Assembly (NCBI RefSeq): GCF_900105175.1
Contig: NZ_LT629771.1
Coordinates: forward strand, 5,724,622-5,788,621
DNA: 64,000 nucleotides
DNA from: Jiangella sp. DSM 45060
Lineage (GTDB): Bacteria > Actinomycetota > Actinomycetes > Jiangellales > Jiangellaceae
Direction: 5' to 3'
The notes beneath the pieces were generated by a model. The model was given only the letters and a program-made list of their open reading frames with translations. It ran no database searches and was not told where the DNA came from. The translations under genes were made by a program, and so were the position numbers. How positions within the stretch are numbered: the first letter of the stretch is position 1; every line of letters starts with the position of its first letter. Below, piece by piece: positions 31,980 to 40,283 of the stretch.

Positions 31980-33393
31980 AACAAGACGGAGAGCCACCCT
32001 GCTCGCCGTGCTCTGCGCGGCGCAGTTCGTGCTGATCATCGACGTCGTGATCGTCAACGTCGCGGTCCCGGCCATCCAGGCCGACCTCGGCATCGCCCCG
32101 AGGTCCCTGCAGCTGACCGGTGTCGCGTACACCGTGACGTTCGGCAGCCTGCTGATCCTGGCCGGCCGCCTCGGCGACCTGTACGGACGGCGCCCGCTGC
32201 TGGTCGCCGGGCTGGTTCTCTTCATGGCCGCGTCGCTGGGCTGCGCGCTCGCGGCGACCGGCTGGCAGCTGTTCGCGGCGCGAGCCGCGCAGGGCGTGGG
32301 CGCCGCGCTGGTGTCGCCGAACGCGCTGGCCCTCCTGGTCGGCAGCTATCGCGACGACCGCGAGCGCAACCGGGCGTTGGGCGTCTGGGCGGCAGTCGCC
32401 TCGGCCGGTGCGGTCGCCGGGCAGCTGCTCGGCGGAGTGCTCACCGAGACGGTCGGCTGGCGCGGGATCTTCCTGGTCAACCTGCCCATCGGGGTCGTGG
32501 CGATCGCCCTGCTGCTGCGGGTGGTGCCGGCGGCGTCGGGCCCGACTCCGGACGGAGTCCGGAGCGGCCGTCTCGACGTCGCCGGCGCGGCGCTGCTGAC
32601 GGTACTGCTCGGCGGGGTGAGCCTGCTGCTCGCCGACCCCGTCGAACTGCCAGCGGTGGGCCTGATGGCCATCGCCGTCGGGCTCGCGGTCGTCGCCGTC
32701 AGGTTGGTCCACACCGAGCGACGCCACCCTGACCCCGTCGTTCCCGGGTTCCTGCTGCGCACCCGGCCGGTGCTGGTGGCCAACGCGTCGCTGCTCCTGA
32801 GCGCCGGCGCGCTGGGTGCCACTCTGTACGTCGCGACGCTGGTGATGCAGACGTCGATGGGTTACGGGCCGCTGCAGACCGGGCTCGGGTTCGCGCCGAT
32901 CACCGTGATCGTGCTGCTGGTCTCACCGCGGGCCGGTGCGCTGATCGAGCGGTTCGGGGCGCCGCGGCTGCTGGTGGCCGGCGCGGCGCTCGGGGTTGCC
33001 GGGACGGCGCTGCTGGCGGCGACCGCAGGCGTGGCTGACGACTACTGGACCGGGGTGTTCCCCGGGCTGGCGTTGCTGGCCATCGGCAGCGGGCTGTCGT
33101 ACGCGCCCACGTTCGCGCTGGCCACGACCGTGCCGGCGGAGCAGCAGGGGCGGGCGTCCGGCATGGTCAACACCGCACAGGAGATCGGGGCGGCGGCCGG
33201 CCTGGCGACGCTCGGCGCGCTGGCGGCGGCCACGGCCACCGGCGCAGCGCTGGTCGACCCCGTCGTCGGGTACGGCGCCGCCGCGGCCGTGCTGGCGGTG
33301 GCCGGTCTGCTCGCGCTGACTCTGCTCAGCTGTCAGGGCGTGGGCGGCTCCAGGAACACGACCGGGATGACGCGGTCGGTGTTGGACTCGTAG
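31969..33393 (+). CDS. MFS transporter, DHA2 type
   Basis: The 474-residue protein has 14 hydrophobic helices: helix 1 ends IDVVIVNVAVPAIQ, motif A is GRLGDLYGRRPLLVAG, and motif C is AGAVAGQLLGGVLT, all typical of the EmrB/QacA family. It probably exports a toxic compound in exchange for protons. It is divergent from its TetR, with the operator over its start. It is probably leaderless or nearly so, because no ribosome site fits between operator and ATG. The 3' end overlaps the convergent DUF385 gene by 61 bp, the longest such overlap here. Confidence 0.92.
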   Translation: MDSETRRRATLLAVLCAAQFVLIIDVVIVNVAVPAIQADLGIAPRSLQLTGVAYTVTFGSLLILAGRLGDLYGRRPLLVAGLVLFMAASLGCALAATGWQLFAARAAQGVGAALVSPNALALLVGSYRDDRERNRALGVWAAVASAGAVAGQLLGGVLTETVGWRGIFLVNLPIGVVAIALLLRVVPAASGPTPDGVRSGRLDVAGAALLTVLLGGVSLLLADPVELPAVGLMAIAVGLAVVAVRLVHTERRHPDPVVPGFLLRTRPVLVANASLLLSAGALGATLYVATLVMQTSMGYGPLQTGLGFAPITVIVLLVSPRAGALIERFGAPRLLVAGAALGVAGTALLAATAGVADDYWTGVFPGLALLAIGSGLSYAPTFALATTVPAEQQGRASGMVNTAQEIGAAAGLATLGALAAATATGAALVDPVVGYGAAAAVLAVAGLLALTLLSCQGVGGSRNTTGMTRSVLDS

Positions 33394-33758
33394 AGGCGGT
33401 AGCCCTTGTACGCGGCGAGCACGCGTGGCCACCACACCGCCCGCTCCTCCGGCGTCGCCGTCCGGGCCCGGGCACGCCAACGGCGACCACGCACCTGCAC
33501 GGTGACGTCCGGATGCGCGACGAGGTTCGTGTACCACTGCGGGTGCCGCGGCCGGCCGCCCCACGAGGCGATGACCACCAGGTGATCGTCGTCGTGCAGG
33601 CAGAGCAGCGGCACGGTGTGCCGGCGCCCGGTCCGCGAGCCCGTCGTGGTGAGCAGCAGCATGTCGTTGCGTACGAGCCGCCGGCCCACCACTCCGCGCG
33701 TCGCCCGGTAGAGCGCGATGTGCAGGCGGGACAGCCGTCGGGCGGTGGCGTCGCGCAC
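33333..33758 (-). CDS. Deazaflavin (F420)-dependent nitroreductase family protein
   Basis: The 141-residue protein matches the DUF385/Ddn split-barrel family: LLLTTTGSRTGRRHTVPLLCLHDDDHLVVIASWGG, the signature PQWYTNLVAHPDVTVQV, and late GYRLYESNTDRVIPVVFLEP. These enzymes use reduced F420 to reduce nitro compounds or quinones. It starts at a GTG 8 bases after the stop of the upstream flavoprotein gene, so the two may be one operon. Confidence 0.9.
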   Translation of the reverse strand: MRDATARRLSRLHIALYRATRGVVGRRLVRNDMLLLTTTGSRTGRRHTVPLLCLHDDDHLVVIASWGGRPRHPQWYTNLVAHPDVTVQVRGRRWRARARTATPEERAVWWPRVLAAYKGYRLYESNTDRVIPVVFLEPPTP

Positions 33759-33766
33759 GGCCCCGC

Positions 33767-34999
33767 TCAGCCCCCCGCGATCTCCTCGAGCGGCACGCCG
33801 GTGTCGGTGAGCCGCGCGACGTCGACCTGCTCGCCGGAGCGGATCAGCGCCTTGATCGGCCCGTCGACGTCCCAGACGTTGACGTTCATGCCGGCGACGA
33901 CCTTGCCCTCGCGCAGCCAGAATGCGACGAACTCGCGCGCCGCGACGTCGCCGCGGTACACGACGTCGTCGTAGTTGTCCGGCGTGACCAGGCCGTGGAA
34001 CTCCATGCCGAGGTCGTACTGGTCGGTGTAGAAGTACGGCAGCTCGTCGTACACGGAGTCGCCGCCGAGCATCGTCGACGCCGCCACCGCCGGCTGGTTG
34101 AGTGCGTTGGCCCAGTGCTCGACCCTGATGCCCGGCCCGAGCAGCGGGTGGTCGGCCTCGGCGATGTCGCCGGCCACCACGATGTCGGGGTCGCTGCTCT
34201 GCAGCCTCGCGTCGACCACGACGCCCGAGTGCACGCGCAACCCGGCTGCGGCGGCCAACTGCAGGTTCGGCGCCGCGCCCACCCCGACGACCACCGCGTC
34301 GGCCTCGATGCGGCTGCCGTCGGCCAGCACCGCGCCGCTCACGCGGTCGCCGTCGACCGTGAACCGCTCGATGCCGACGCCGGTGCGCAGCGTGACCCCG
34401 TGCTCGACGTGGAGGTCGGCGAAGACGCGGGCCAGCTCCGGGCCCAGCGGGCCGAGCAGCGGCAGCTCCTGCGCCTCGACGATGGTGACCTCGACGCCGG
34501 CGGCGCGGGCGGCTGCGGTGACCTCGAGGCCGATCCAGCCGCCGCCCACGACCAGCAGCCGGCGCACCGACGCGAGCGTCGACTTGATGGCGTCGGAGTC
34601 GGGCAGCCGGCGCAGGTAGTGCACGCCCGCGGCGTCGGCACCGGGGATGCTCAGACGGCGCGGGCTGGAGCCGGTGGCCAGCAGCAGCTTCGCGTAACGG
34701 ACCGTGCCGCCGTCGTCCTGCACGACGGTGCGCGTCCGGGGGTCGATCTCGACCACCGTCGTGCCCAGCCGCAGGTCGACGTCGTGTTCGGCATACCAGC
34801 CGGCGTCGTGGACGAACGCGCTGTCGCGTTCGTCGTTGCCGAGGAGATAGCCCTTGGACAGCGGCGGGCGCTCGTACGGGCGGTCGGGCTCGTCGCCGAT
34901 GAGCACCAACGGGCCGTCGTACCCCTGGTCGCGGAGCGCCTCGGCGCCCTTGGCTCCGGCGAGTCCGCCGCCGACGATGACGAATGGCTGCTCGGTCAC
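33767..34999 (-). CDS. FAD-dependent ferredoxin reductase-like oxidoreductase
   Basis: The 410-residue flavoprotein has the FAD motif VIVGGGLAGAKGAEALR (about 6-22), RPPLSKGYL typical of rhodocoxin/putidaredoxin reductases, the ATG motif LLATGSSPR, the NAD motif VVGGGWIGLEVTAAARAAG and the second FAD motif VAGDIAE. It should transfer electrons from NAD(P)H to a ferredoxin or similar partner; no ferredoxin or P450 is adjacent. The GTG at 34999 gives the usual N-terminus. It is probably co-transcribed with the downstream DUF385 gene. Confidence 0.9.
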   Translation of the reverse strand: MTEQPFVIVGGGLAGAKGAEALRDQGYDGPLVLIGDEPDRPYERPPLSKGYLLGNDERDSAFVHDAGWYAEHDVDLRLGTTVVEIDPRTRTVVQDDGGTVRYAKLLLATGSSPRRLSIPGADAAGVHYLRRLPDSDAIKSTLASVRRLLVVGGGWIGLEVTAAARAAGVEVTIVEAQELPLLGPLGPELARVFADLHVEHGVTLRTGVGIERFTVDGDRVSGAVLADGSRIEADAVVVGVGAAPNLQLAAAAGLRVHSGVVVDARLQSSDPDIVVAGDIAEADHPLLGPGIRVEHWANALNQPAVAASTMLGGDSVYDELPYFYTDQYDLGMEFHGLVTPDNYDDVVYRGDVAAREFVAFWLREGKVVAGMNVNVWDVDGPIKALIRSGEQVDVARLTDTGVPLEEIAGG

Positions 35000-35453
35000 C
35001 CTCGCCACGCTACCGCTCGGCCGCACCGCCGCGACGGCAGTGTCCGGAGTCTGTCATCCGTCCGGCCGGCCGCGGCTTCAGCCGCACCTTCCTCCGCCCC
35101 GCCGGTGACATCGTCCGTCCAACTGCGGCTTCGCCTCCGGCTACGGCCCGGCCTCGGCCTGCGGGGGCGGAAGCCGGCACGCGCAACATGCCGACGCGCT
35201 CCCACTCGATCGACTCAAGAGACACGAGCGCGGGTCTCGCGCAGTCGCCGCCCGGCCAGCACGTCGTTGGAGCGCGCCCGATGACCGGATCTCTGTACCG
35301 GCGCAGGGATACCGCGATCTCAACAGCCTGACCTCTCAGCAAAGACACCAGACCATTTCTTGTTCGGGCAAATACCTTTTAGTGGACTTGACGGACACAG
35401 CCCTGTCAGGAACGCTAGGCGGCCGACGACCACAAATGGAGAGGTTGTTAGTC
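35000..35453. other. 454-bp intergenic region with a candidate promoter
   Basis: I see no convincing gene. A small perfect dyad, GCGGCT-TC-AGCCGC, lies at 35072-35085. Composition becomes AT-richer from about 35320. TTGACG (35388-35393) followed after 17 bases by AACGCT (35411-35416) is a plausible weak sigma-70-type promoter for the acidic secreted protein. The region is shared by divergent genes, so the flavoprotein promoter must also lie here. Confidence 0.4.
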
Positions 35454-36110
35454 ATGCAAATAGTTCGGAATGTCGCGGCGGCTATACCCGTGGCTGTCGT
35501 TGCTCTGGCACTCGCAACGCCCGCGTTCGCAGCCGAGGACACGTCGACGTCGCTGAGCACCGATCTGAGGGCTCAGCTCGAGGCGGACATCGAGGCCACC
35601 ATCGAGGCGCGCGTCGAGGCCGATGTGCAGGTGGACCTCGAAGCCGACGTCGTCGTTTCGCTGGCCGGCGCCATCGCCGTCGACGTTCGCCTCGACGGCG
35701 AGGTCCGCGCCGACGTCGACGCCGCAGTCGAGAGTGCCCTCGAGGCGGACCTCGAAGCCGCGATCGAGGCCGAGCTCCAGGCCGCGGTCGGAGTCACGGG
35801 CGTGGTCGATGCCGGTGTCGATGCCGAGGTCAAGGCCGACGTCGACGTCACGCTCGAGACCGGCGCCGACGTCGAAATCGCGGTCGGTGCCGAACTCGTC
35901 GCAGCCGGCGCCCCAGCCGGCCTCGACGCCGCTGCCGACGCGGAGGTCGACGCCAACGCGGAGGCCACGGCCGACCCCGAGACTGCGCCCGACGCCGGCG
36001 TCGACACCTCGGTCGACGCTGACGCCCACGCAGGGGCAGATACGACCGTAGCCGGCGAGGCCACAGCCGAGACCGGTGTCGCCGTGGGCAAGCTCACACG
36101 CCAGCTCTGA
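35454..36110 (+). CDS. Secreted acidic Asp/Ala/Val-rich repeat protein
   Basis: The 218-residue product has a Sec signal (MQIVRNVAAAIPVAVVALALATPAFAAED, cleavage near residue 28). The mature part is highly acidic, almost free of lysine and without cysteine. It is built from degenerate four-residue steps of the form hydrophobic-x-Ala/Val-Asp/Glu (IEAR VEAD VQVD LEAD). The last third is Ala/Asp/Glu/Thr-rich. I recognise no family. Regular spacing suggests one extended helix or a beta structure with an acidic face, perhaps calcium-binding or a surface layer component. GGAGAGG lies about ten bases before the ATG. It stands alone between hairpins. Confidence 0.75.
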   Translation: MQIVRNVAAAIPVAVVALALATPAFAAEDTSTSLSTDLRAQLEADIEATIEARVEADVQVDLEADVVVSLAGAIAVDVRLDGEVRADVDAAVESALEADLEAAIEAELQAAVGVTGVVDAGVDAEVKADVDVTLETGADVEIAVGAELVAAGAPAGLDAAADAEVDANAEATADPETAPDAGVDTSVDADAHAGADTTVAGEATAETGVAVGKLTRQL

Positions 36111-36142
36111 GCCTCGGGCCGCCTCACGGCCATACGGAAGTC

Positions 36143-36186
36143 GTTGTGGCGCTGTTCATCCACTGACAGTTGAACAGCGCCACAAC
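36143..36186. terminator. 16-bp perfect hairpin after the acidic protein
   Basis: Positions 36143-36158 and 36171-36186 are perfectly complementary around a 12-base loop; the stem includes GTTGTGGCGCTG. It begins 32 bases after the stop codon. It is probably the terminator of the acidic-protein gene, though no U-run follows. Confidence 0.7.
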
Positions 36187-36755
36187 AATGTCCGTTCAAT
36201 TCCTCGATTTATCGAGTCGCATGCGGAAGGGCGGGCCGTGGCGTCGTCGAGAACGCCTGGACGGATGTCATCCCGTGCCCGAATGGCGTGACCAAAGGCT
36301 TGGCCGTGTCGTCGGTGGGTGAAACGGCGGTTTGCCGATCGCGCCATGGGCGCCGTTCAGGGACGGGGGTCCCGCCGCGCCGGGCGAGCTTCACCGGTAC
36401 TGCCGCTCGCGGCAGCGGCCACGCCCAGCTGCGGTGACCCTTGCGTCCCTCACCGGCCGTCGCGGTAGCGCCTTCCGGCTAGCGCCCAGGACGCGTGGAT
36501 GTCGCCTTGGCGGCCGATCTCACTCCCGCCACACACGAGTCCGCTCCGTCCACGTCATGGCGATCTTCCCGGTGGCTGGCACGCTCCGACGTGGCGCGTG
36601 CCAGCTCCAAACCGGCCGCAGGACAAGGGTGGTCGATCATGTCGGACAGGTACGCGCCGTGCGTCGGCGCCCGGCCGAGCGGCGGCAAGCCCGCCTACGG
36701 ATCGTCGGAGACGAAGCCGCCGGACCTTGTCGGACCCGGCTGGTTGACTTCCCTC
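36187..36755. other. 569-bp region without a recognisable gene
   Basis: Short open frames exist in several phases, but none has a credible start, ribosome site or family. GC is visibly lower than in the neighbouring genes. Only a small dyad is clear: CTCGAT-TT-ATCGAG at 36203-36216. It may be decayed coding sequence or long regulatory DNA before the lyase gene. Confidence 0.5.
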
Positions 36756-37583
36756 ATGACGACTCTTCGCGACACCGCCGAGCGGTTCGGTGCGCTGCAT
36801 CGGCCTGGCTCCCCGTTGCTGCTGCCGAACGCCTGGGATCCTCTGAGCGCCCGGCTGGTCGAGGCCGCCGGCGCCGCGGCGGTGGCCACCACCAGCGCCG
36901 GAGTGGCGTGGGCGCTCGGCACGGCCGACGGCGACCACATCGACCGCGACAGCGTGCTGACCCTCACCAGTCGCGTCGTGTCGGCGGTCGGCGTCCCCGT
37001 CACGGCCGACGTCGAGAGCGGGTTCGGCGCCACGCCCGCCGAGGTCGGCGTCACCATCGAGGGCGTGCTCGCCACGGGCGCGGTCGGGGCCAACATCGAG
37101 GACGTCCACCCCGACGATCCCAGCGCGCTGCGCGACGCCGCCGAGCAGGCCGAGCGCCTGGCCGCGGCCCGGTCCGCCGCCGACGCCGCGGGCGTGCCGT
37201 TCTTCCTCAACGCCCGGGTCGACACCTACCTCCGCGGCGTCGGCGACCCCGCCACCCGTCTCGCCGACACCGTGTCCCGGGCGCGCGCCTACCTCGCCGC
37301 CGGTGCATCCGGCATCTTCGTCCCCGGTGTCGTCGACGTGCCCACGGTCACCCGCCTGACCGCCGAGATCGACGGGCCGGTCAACGCCCTCGCCGGCCCG
37401 TCCGCCCCGCCGGTGCGCGAGCTCGCCGCGGCCGGAGCCGCCCGCATCAGCCTCGGCTCGTCCGTCGCCGCGGCCGCCTACGCGGTGGCCCAGCGGGCGG
37501 CGCGCGAGCTGCTCGACGACGGCACGTACACCGCGCTGGAGGGAGGGCTCGCCTACGGAGAGCTGAACACGCTGATGTCTTGA
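36756..37583 (+). CDS. Isocitrate lyase / PEP-mutase family enzyme
   Basis: The 275-residue TIM-barrel protein matches the ICL/PEPM superfamily: LLLPNAWDPLSARLVEAAGA, AVATTSAGVAWALG, VTADVESGFG (metal-binding Asp and Glu), GANIEDVHPDD and FFLNARVDTYL. The family breaks or forms C-C or C-P bonds next to a carboxylate, as in 2-methylisocitrate lyase or carboxyphosphonoenolpyruvate enzymes. This short, cysteine-poor type (no KKCGH) is often annotated as a phosphonomutase-like protein. The ATG at 36756 fits the family N-terminus (TLRDTAERFGALH). Exact reaction unknown. Confidence 0.88.
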   Translation: MTTLRDTAERFGALHRPGSPLLLPNAWDPLSARLVEAAGAAAVATTSAGVAWALGTADGDHIDRDSVLTLTSRVVSAVGVPVTADVESGFGATPAEVGVTIEGVLATGAVGANIEDVHPDDPSALRDAAEQAERLAAARSAADAAGVPFFLNARVDTYLRGVGDPATRLADTVSRARAYLAAGASGIFVPGVVDVPTVTRLTAEIDGPVNALAGPSAPPVRELAAAGAARISLGSSVAAAAYAVAQRAARELLDDGTYTALEGGLAYGELNTLMS

Positions 37584-37686
37584 GTCCGCGCCGCCGCGAT
37601 CCCGATCCCCAGCACAGCGGCGCGGTGCCGTGTGATGGACGCCGCCACCCACGTCGGCCCGGCCACGCGTACCCGGGCCCGTCGTC

Positions 37687-38206
37687 CGAGGTCGCGCCAT
37701 GCACACGGGTTACGCCGCAAGCGCTCGAGGTCGCCCCGCGACGGTCGTGCGCCGGGAACGTGGGCGTCGGTGCCCGAGGCTGCGCCGCGACGGTCACGCC
37801 CCGGAACGCCGCCGCCGACCCGAGGCCGACCGACGATGGCCAGTCCCGGAACACCGCTGCGGAGGACCGAGGTCGCGCCAGCCGCACCGGTCACCCGGAC
37901 CGGCGTCCGAAGTCGACCGGCGACGGTCACCCGGAACGTCGCCGCCGGTGCCCGAGGTCGCGCCAGCCGCACCGGTCACCCGGACCGGCGTCCGAAGTCG
38001 ACCGGCGACAGTCGCCCGGAACGTCGCCGCCGGTGCCCGAGGTCGCGCCAGGCGCACCGGTCACCCGGACCGGCGTCCGAAGTCGCCCCGCGACGGTCAC
38101 CCGGAACGTCACCGGCGGTGCCCGAGGTCGCGCCAGCCGCACCGGTCACCCGGACCGGCGTCCGAAGTCGACCGGCGACGGTCACACTGCGAACGTCGCC
38201 GCCGGC
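37687..38206. repeat. Tandem array of 85-bp units
   Basis: Four near-identical 85-bp units begin at 37867, 37952, 38037 and 38122, each opening CCGAGGTCGCGCCA. Each contains the small dyad CCGGTC-ACCCG-GACCGG. Upstream are degenerate copies: one of about 87 bp (37687-37773) and two shortened ones of about 47 bp (37774-37866). Because 85 is not a multiple of three, any reading frame shifts at each unit, so the array is non-coding. The rest of the 37584-38432 gap shows no gene. Confidence 0.9.
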
Positions 38207-38432
38207 GGCGTCGGGGGCGGCGGGGTGTCCGCGCGCCGCGGACCGTAGCTCCCCGGACGGGGCGTACGCGGTCGGCATGACCGGGTCGAACACGCGCGCC
38301 CGGCCAAGCGAACCCCGCTCCGCCAACGCGAGCAGCCGGCCGGGTCCTGGCGTGCGTGCGGGCGCGCCCGCCGGTCCGCCACCTCGGCGAGACCGGCGAG
38401 CACGCCCACCTGAACCGCGACTGACCGTGCCC

Positions 38433-39245
38433 TCAGCGCCGGTAGAGCACCGGGTTCATCGGGCTGGCCGCCACCTCGCCCGGCTTGACGCCCGGGATGG
38501 AGGCGGCGAGGTCGCCGACCTGGTGCTCGTTGACCGGCTCGGCCACGACCATGTCCGCGTCGATGTAGATGACGGTCATGACGCGGCGAGGGTCGGTGCC
38601 GACGTTGGGGCCGGCGTGGTGGAAGGTCCAGCCGAGGTGGTAGCTGGCATCACCGAGGGCGAACGGCTCGTTGACGACGGGCAGGTTCTGCTCGGCGAGC
38701 GCGGCCTGCAGCGCGACCTCGGACTCGTCGCTGATGGGCAGGTCGCGGCCGTGCTCGAACCGGTGGCTGCCGGCGGCGAACGACAGCGGACCCATCTCCA
38801 GCGGCGTCTCCTGCAGCGGCAGCCAGATGGTGCAGCTGCGGTCGCTCGAGAACGGCCAGTAGTACTGGTCGGCGTGCCACGGGGTGATGCCGCCGGCGGG
38901 CTCCTTGTACAGCGCCTGGTCGTGGTAGAGCCGCACACCCTCGACGCCGAGGAGGTCGGCGGCGATCTTGGCCAGCCGCTGCGAGAACACCAGCTCCTTC
39001 ACCAGCTCGCTGTGCTGCCACAGGTTGCCGACCTGCAGGAACGCCTTGTTGTAGGTCGAGCGCTCCTCCATCGGCAGATGCATGGTGTTCAGCTCGATCA
39101 CCTTCTCGGTGATCTCCGGCTCGTAGTGCCGGACGACGTCCGGGTCGAGTACGCCGGACAGGTGGACGAAGCCGTCCCGGTCGAACGCGGCGATCTGGTC
39201 CGCCGCGAGGTCGTAAGGCGTGTCGAGAGCGGTCGACGTGGTCAT
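38433..39245 (-). CDS. Phytanoyl-CoA dioxygenase (PhyH) family protein
   Basis: The 270-residue Fe(II)/2-oxoglutarate oxygenase has DGFVHLSGVL near the N-terminus, the iron-binding HxD in TPWHADQYYW, the distal His in GWTFHHAGPN and the oxoglutarate-binding Arg in DPRRVMTVIY. It hydroxylates an unknown substrate. GGAGG lies before the ATG. It is divergent from an AraC-type regulator, a common actinobacterial pairing in which a sugar- or metabolite-sensing AraC controls a PhyH enzyme. Confidence 0.9.
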   Translation of the reverse strand: MTTSTALDTPYDLAADQIAAFDRDGFVHLSGVLDPDVVRHYEPEITEKVIELNTMHLPMEERSTYNKAFLQVGNLWQHSELVKELVFSQRLAKIAADLLGVEGVRLYHDQALYKEPAGGITPWHADQYYWPFSSDRSCTIWLPLQETPLEMGPLSFAAGSHRFEHGRDLPISDESEVALQAALAEQNLPVVNEPFALGDASYHLGWTFHHAGPNVGTDPRRVMTVIYIDADMVVAEPVNEHQVGDLAASIPGVKPGEVAASPMNPVLYRR

Positions 39246-39405
39246 CGGTCCTCCAGGAAGGAAGGGGTCTCGGGTAAGGCGCCGAGGTCAATGCTCCTGG
39301 GCCGGCACACCTCGGCACCACGCCGACGATGACGGTTTCCGATACTCTCGCAGCCGTTTCGGGCGGCACCTCGGGCATATGGCGCGCGCACCGTATCGTC
39401 GAGGC

Positions 39406-40242
39406 ATGCGACCCGCCCTCGAACACATCGGCACCACGGGCGGCCTGTCGTGGAAGCGCTACCTGTACCGCAGCGCCGAGTTCGCGTTCAGCTGGCACTT
39501 CCACCCGGAGATCGAGCTGACGCTGATCACGTCGGGCACCGGCACGCGGTACGCGGGCGACAGCATCGAGCCGTACGACCCGGGTCAGCTGACGCTGCTC
39601 GGCGCGGGCGTGCCGCATGCGTTCGTGTCGGCGGCGCAGGGCGACAACGAGGCGGTCGTCATCCACTTCCGGGCGGACTTCCTCGGCCCCGGCCTGTTCG
39701 ACGTGCCGGAGTTCGCGGTGGTGGGGGCGCTGCTGGACGCAGCCGGGCGGGGCCTGGAACTGACCGCGCCGGACGACCTCGTGCGGCGGATCGTCACGCT
39801 GACGGAGCAGAACGGCGCCGATGGCACGCTCGGCCTGCTGGACGTCCTGGTCCGGCTGGGCGACGGCGCGCCCGGGCGGCCGCTGGCCAGCACCGGCTAC
39901 CGCTCACCGGACCGCCCCGACAGCCGCCGCCGGATGGACGACGTCTTCGGCTACCTGCACGAACGGTACGGCGAGCCGATCGCCCTCGACGACGTCGCCG
40001 CCGTGGCGCACCTGTCGCCGGCCGCGTTCAGCCGGTTCTTCCGCCGCGCGACCGGCCGCACGTTCACCGCCTACCTGACGGAGCTGCGCGTCGGCGCCGC
40101 GTGCCGGCTGCTGTCCGAGAGCGACCGCGCAATCGCCGACATCGCCGCGTCCTGCGGGTTCGGCAACCTCTCGAATTTCAACCGGCGCTTCCGCGAGCTC
40201 AAGGCGATGACCCCCCGCGAGTACCGCGCCGCCTTCACCTGA
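39406..40242 (+). CDS. AraC-family regulator with cupin domain
   Basis: The 278-residue protein has an N-terminal cupin-like sensor (SAEFAFSWHFHPEIELTLI, PGQLTLLGAGVPHAF). A C-terminal double helix-turn-helix runs from about residue 185: IALDDVAAVAHLSPAAFSRFFRRATGRTF and ADIAASCGFGNLSNFNRRFRE. That is the classic AraC/XylS layout for a carbohydrate or small-molecule activator. The ATG at 39406 gives the expected N-terminus. It is divergent from PhyH, its likely target. Confidence 0.92.
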   Translation: MRPALEHIGTTGGLSWKRYLYRSAEFAFSWHFHPEIELTLITSGTGTRYAGDSIEPYDPGQLTLLGAGVPHAFVSAAQGDNEAVVIHFRADFLGPGLFDVPEFAVVGALLDAAGRGLELTAPDDLVRRIVTLTEQNGADGTLGLLDVLVRLGDGAPGRPLASTGYRSPDRPDSRRRMDDVFGYLHERYGEPIALDDVAAVAHLSPAAFSRFFRRATGRTFTAYLTELRVGAACRLLSESDRAIADIAASCGFGNLSNFNRRFRELKAMTPREYRAAFT

Positions 40243-40283
40243 CGACGCGCATGGCTGTCGGTGCCGAGTGGCACAGTGAAGGC

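Noticed and set aside
35448-36199. Open frames on the minus strand opposite the acidic repeat protein
   Set aside because: They arise because the repeated codons lack stops in the reverse phase. The plus-strand frame has a signal peptide and a ribosome site.
37687-38206. CRISPR array
   Set aside because: The whole 85-bp unit is conserved, with no unique spacers between short repeats, and no cas genes are near.
37632-39332. 566-codon plus-strand frame covering the 85-bp array and the antisense of PhyH
   Set aside because: It reads through a frame-shifting repeat by chance and then antisense to a clear oxygenase gene. Repeat units appear in different frames, so no repeated protein unit results.
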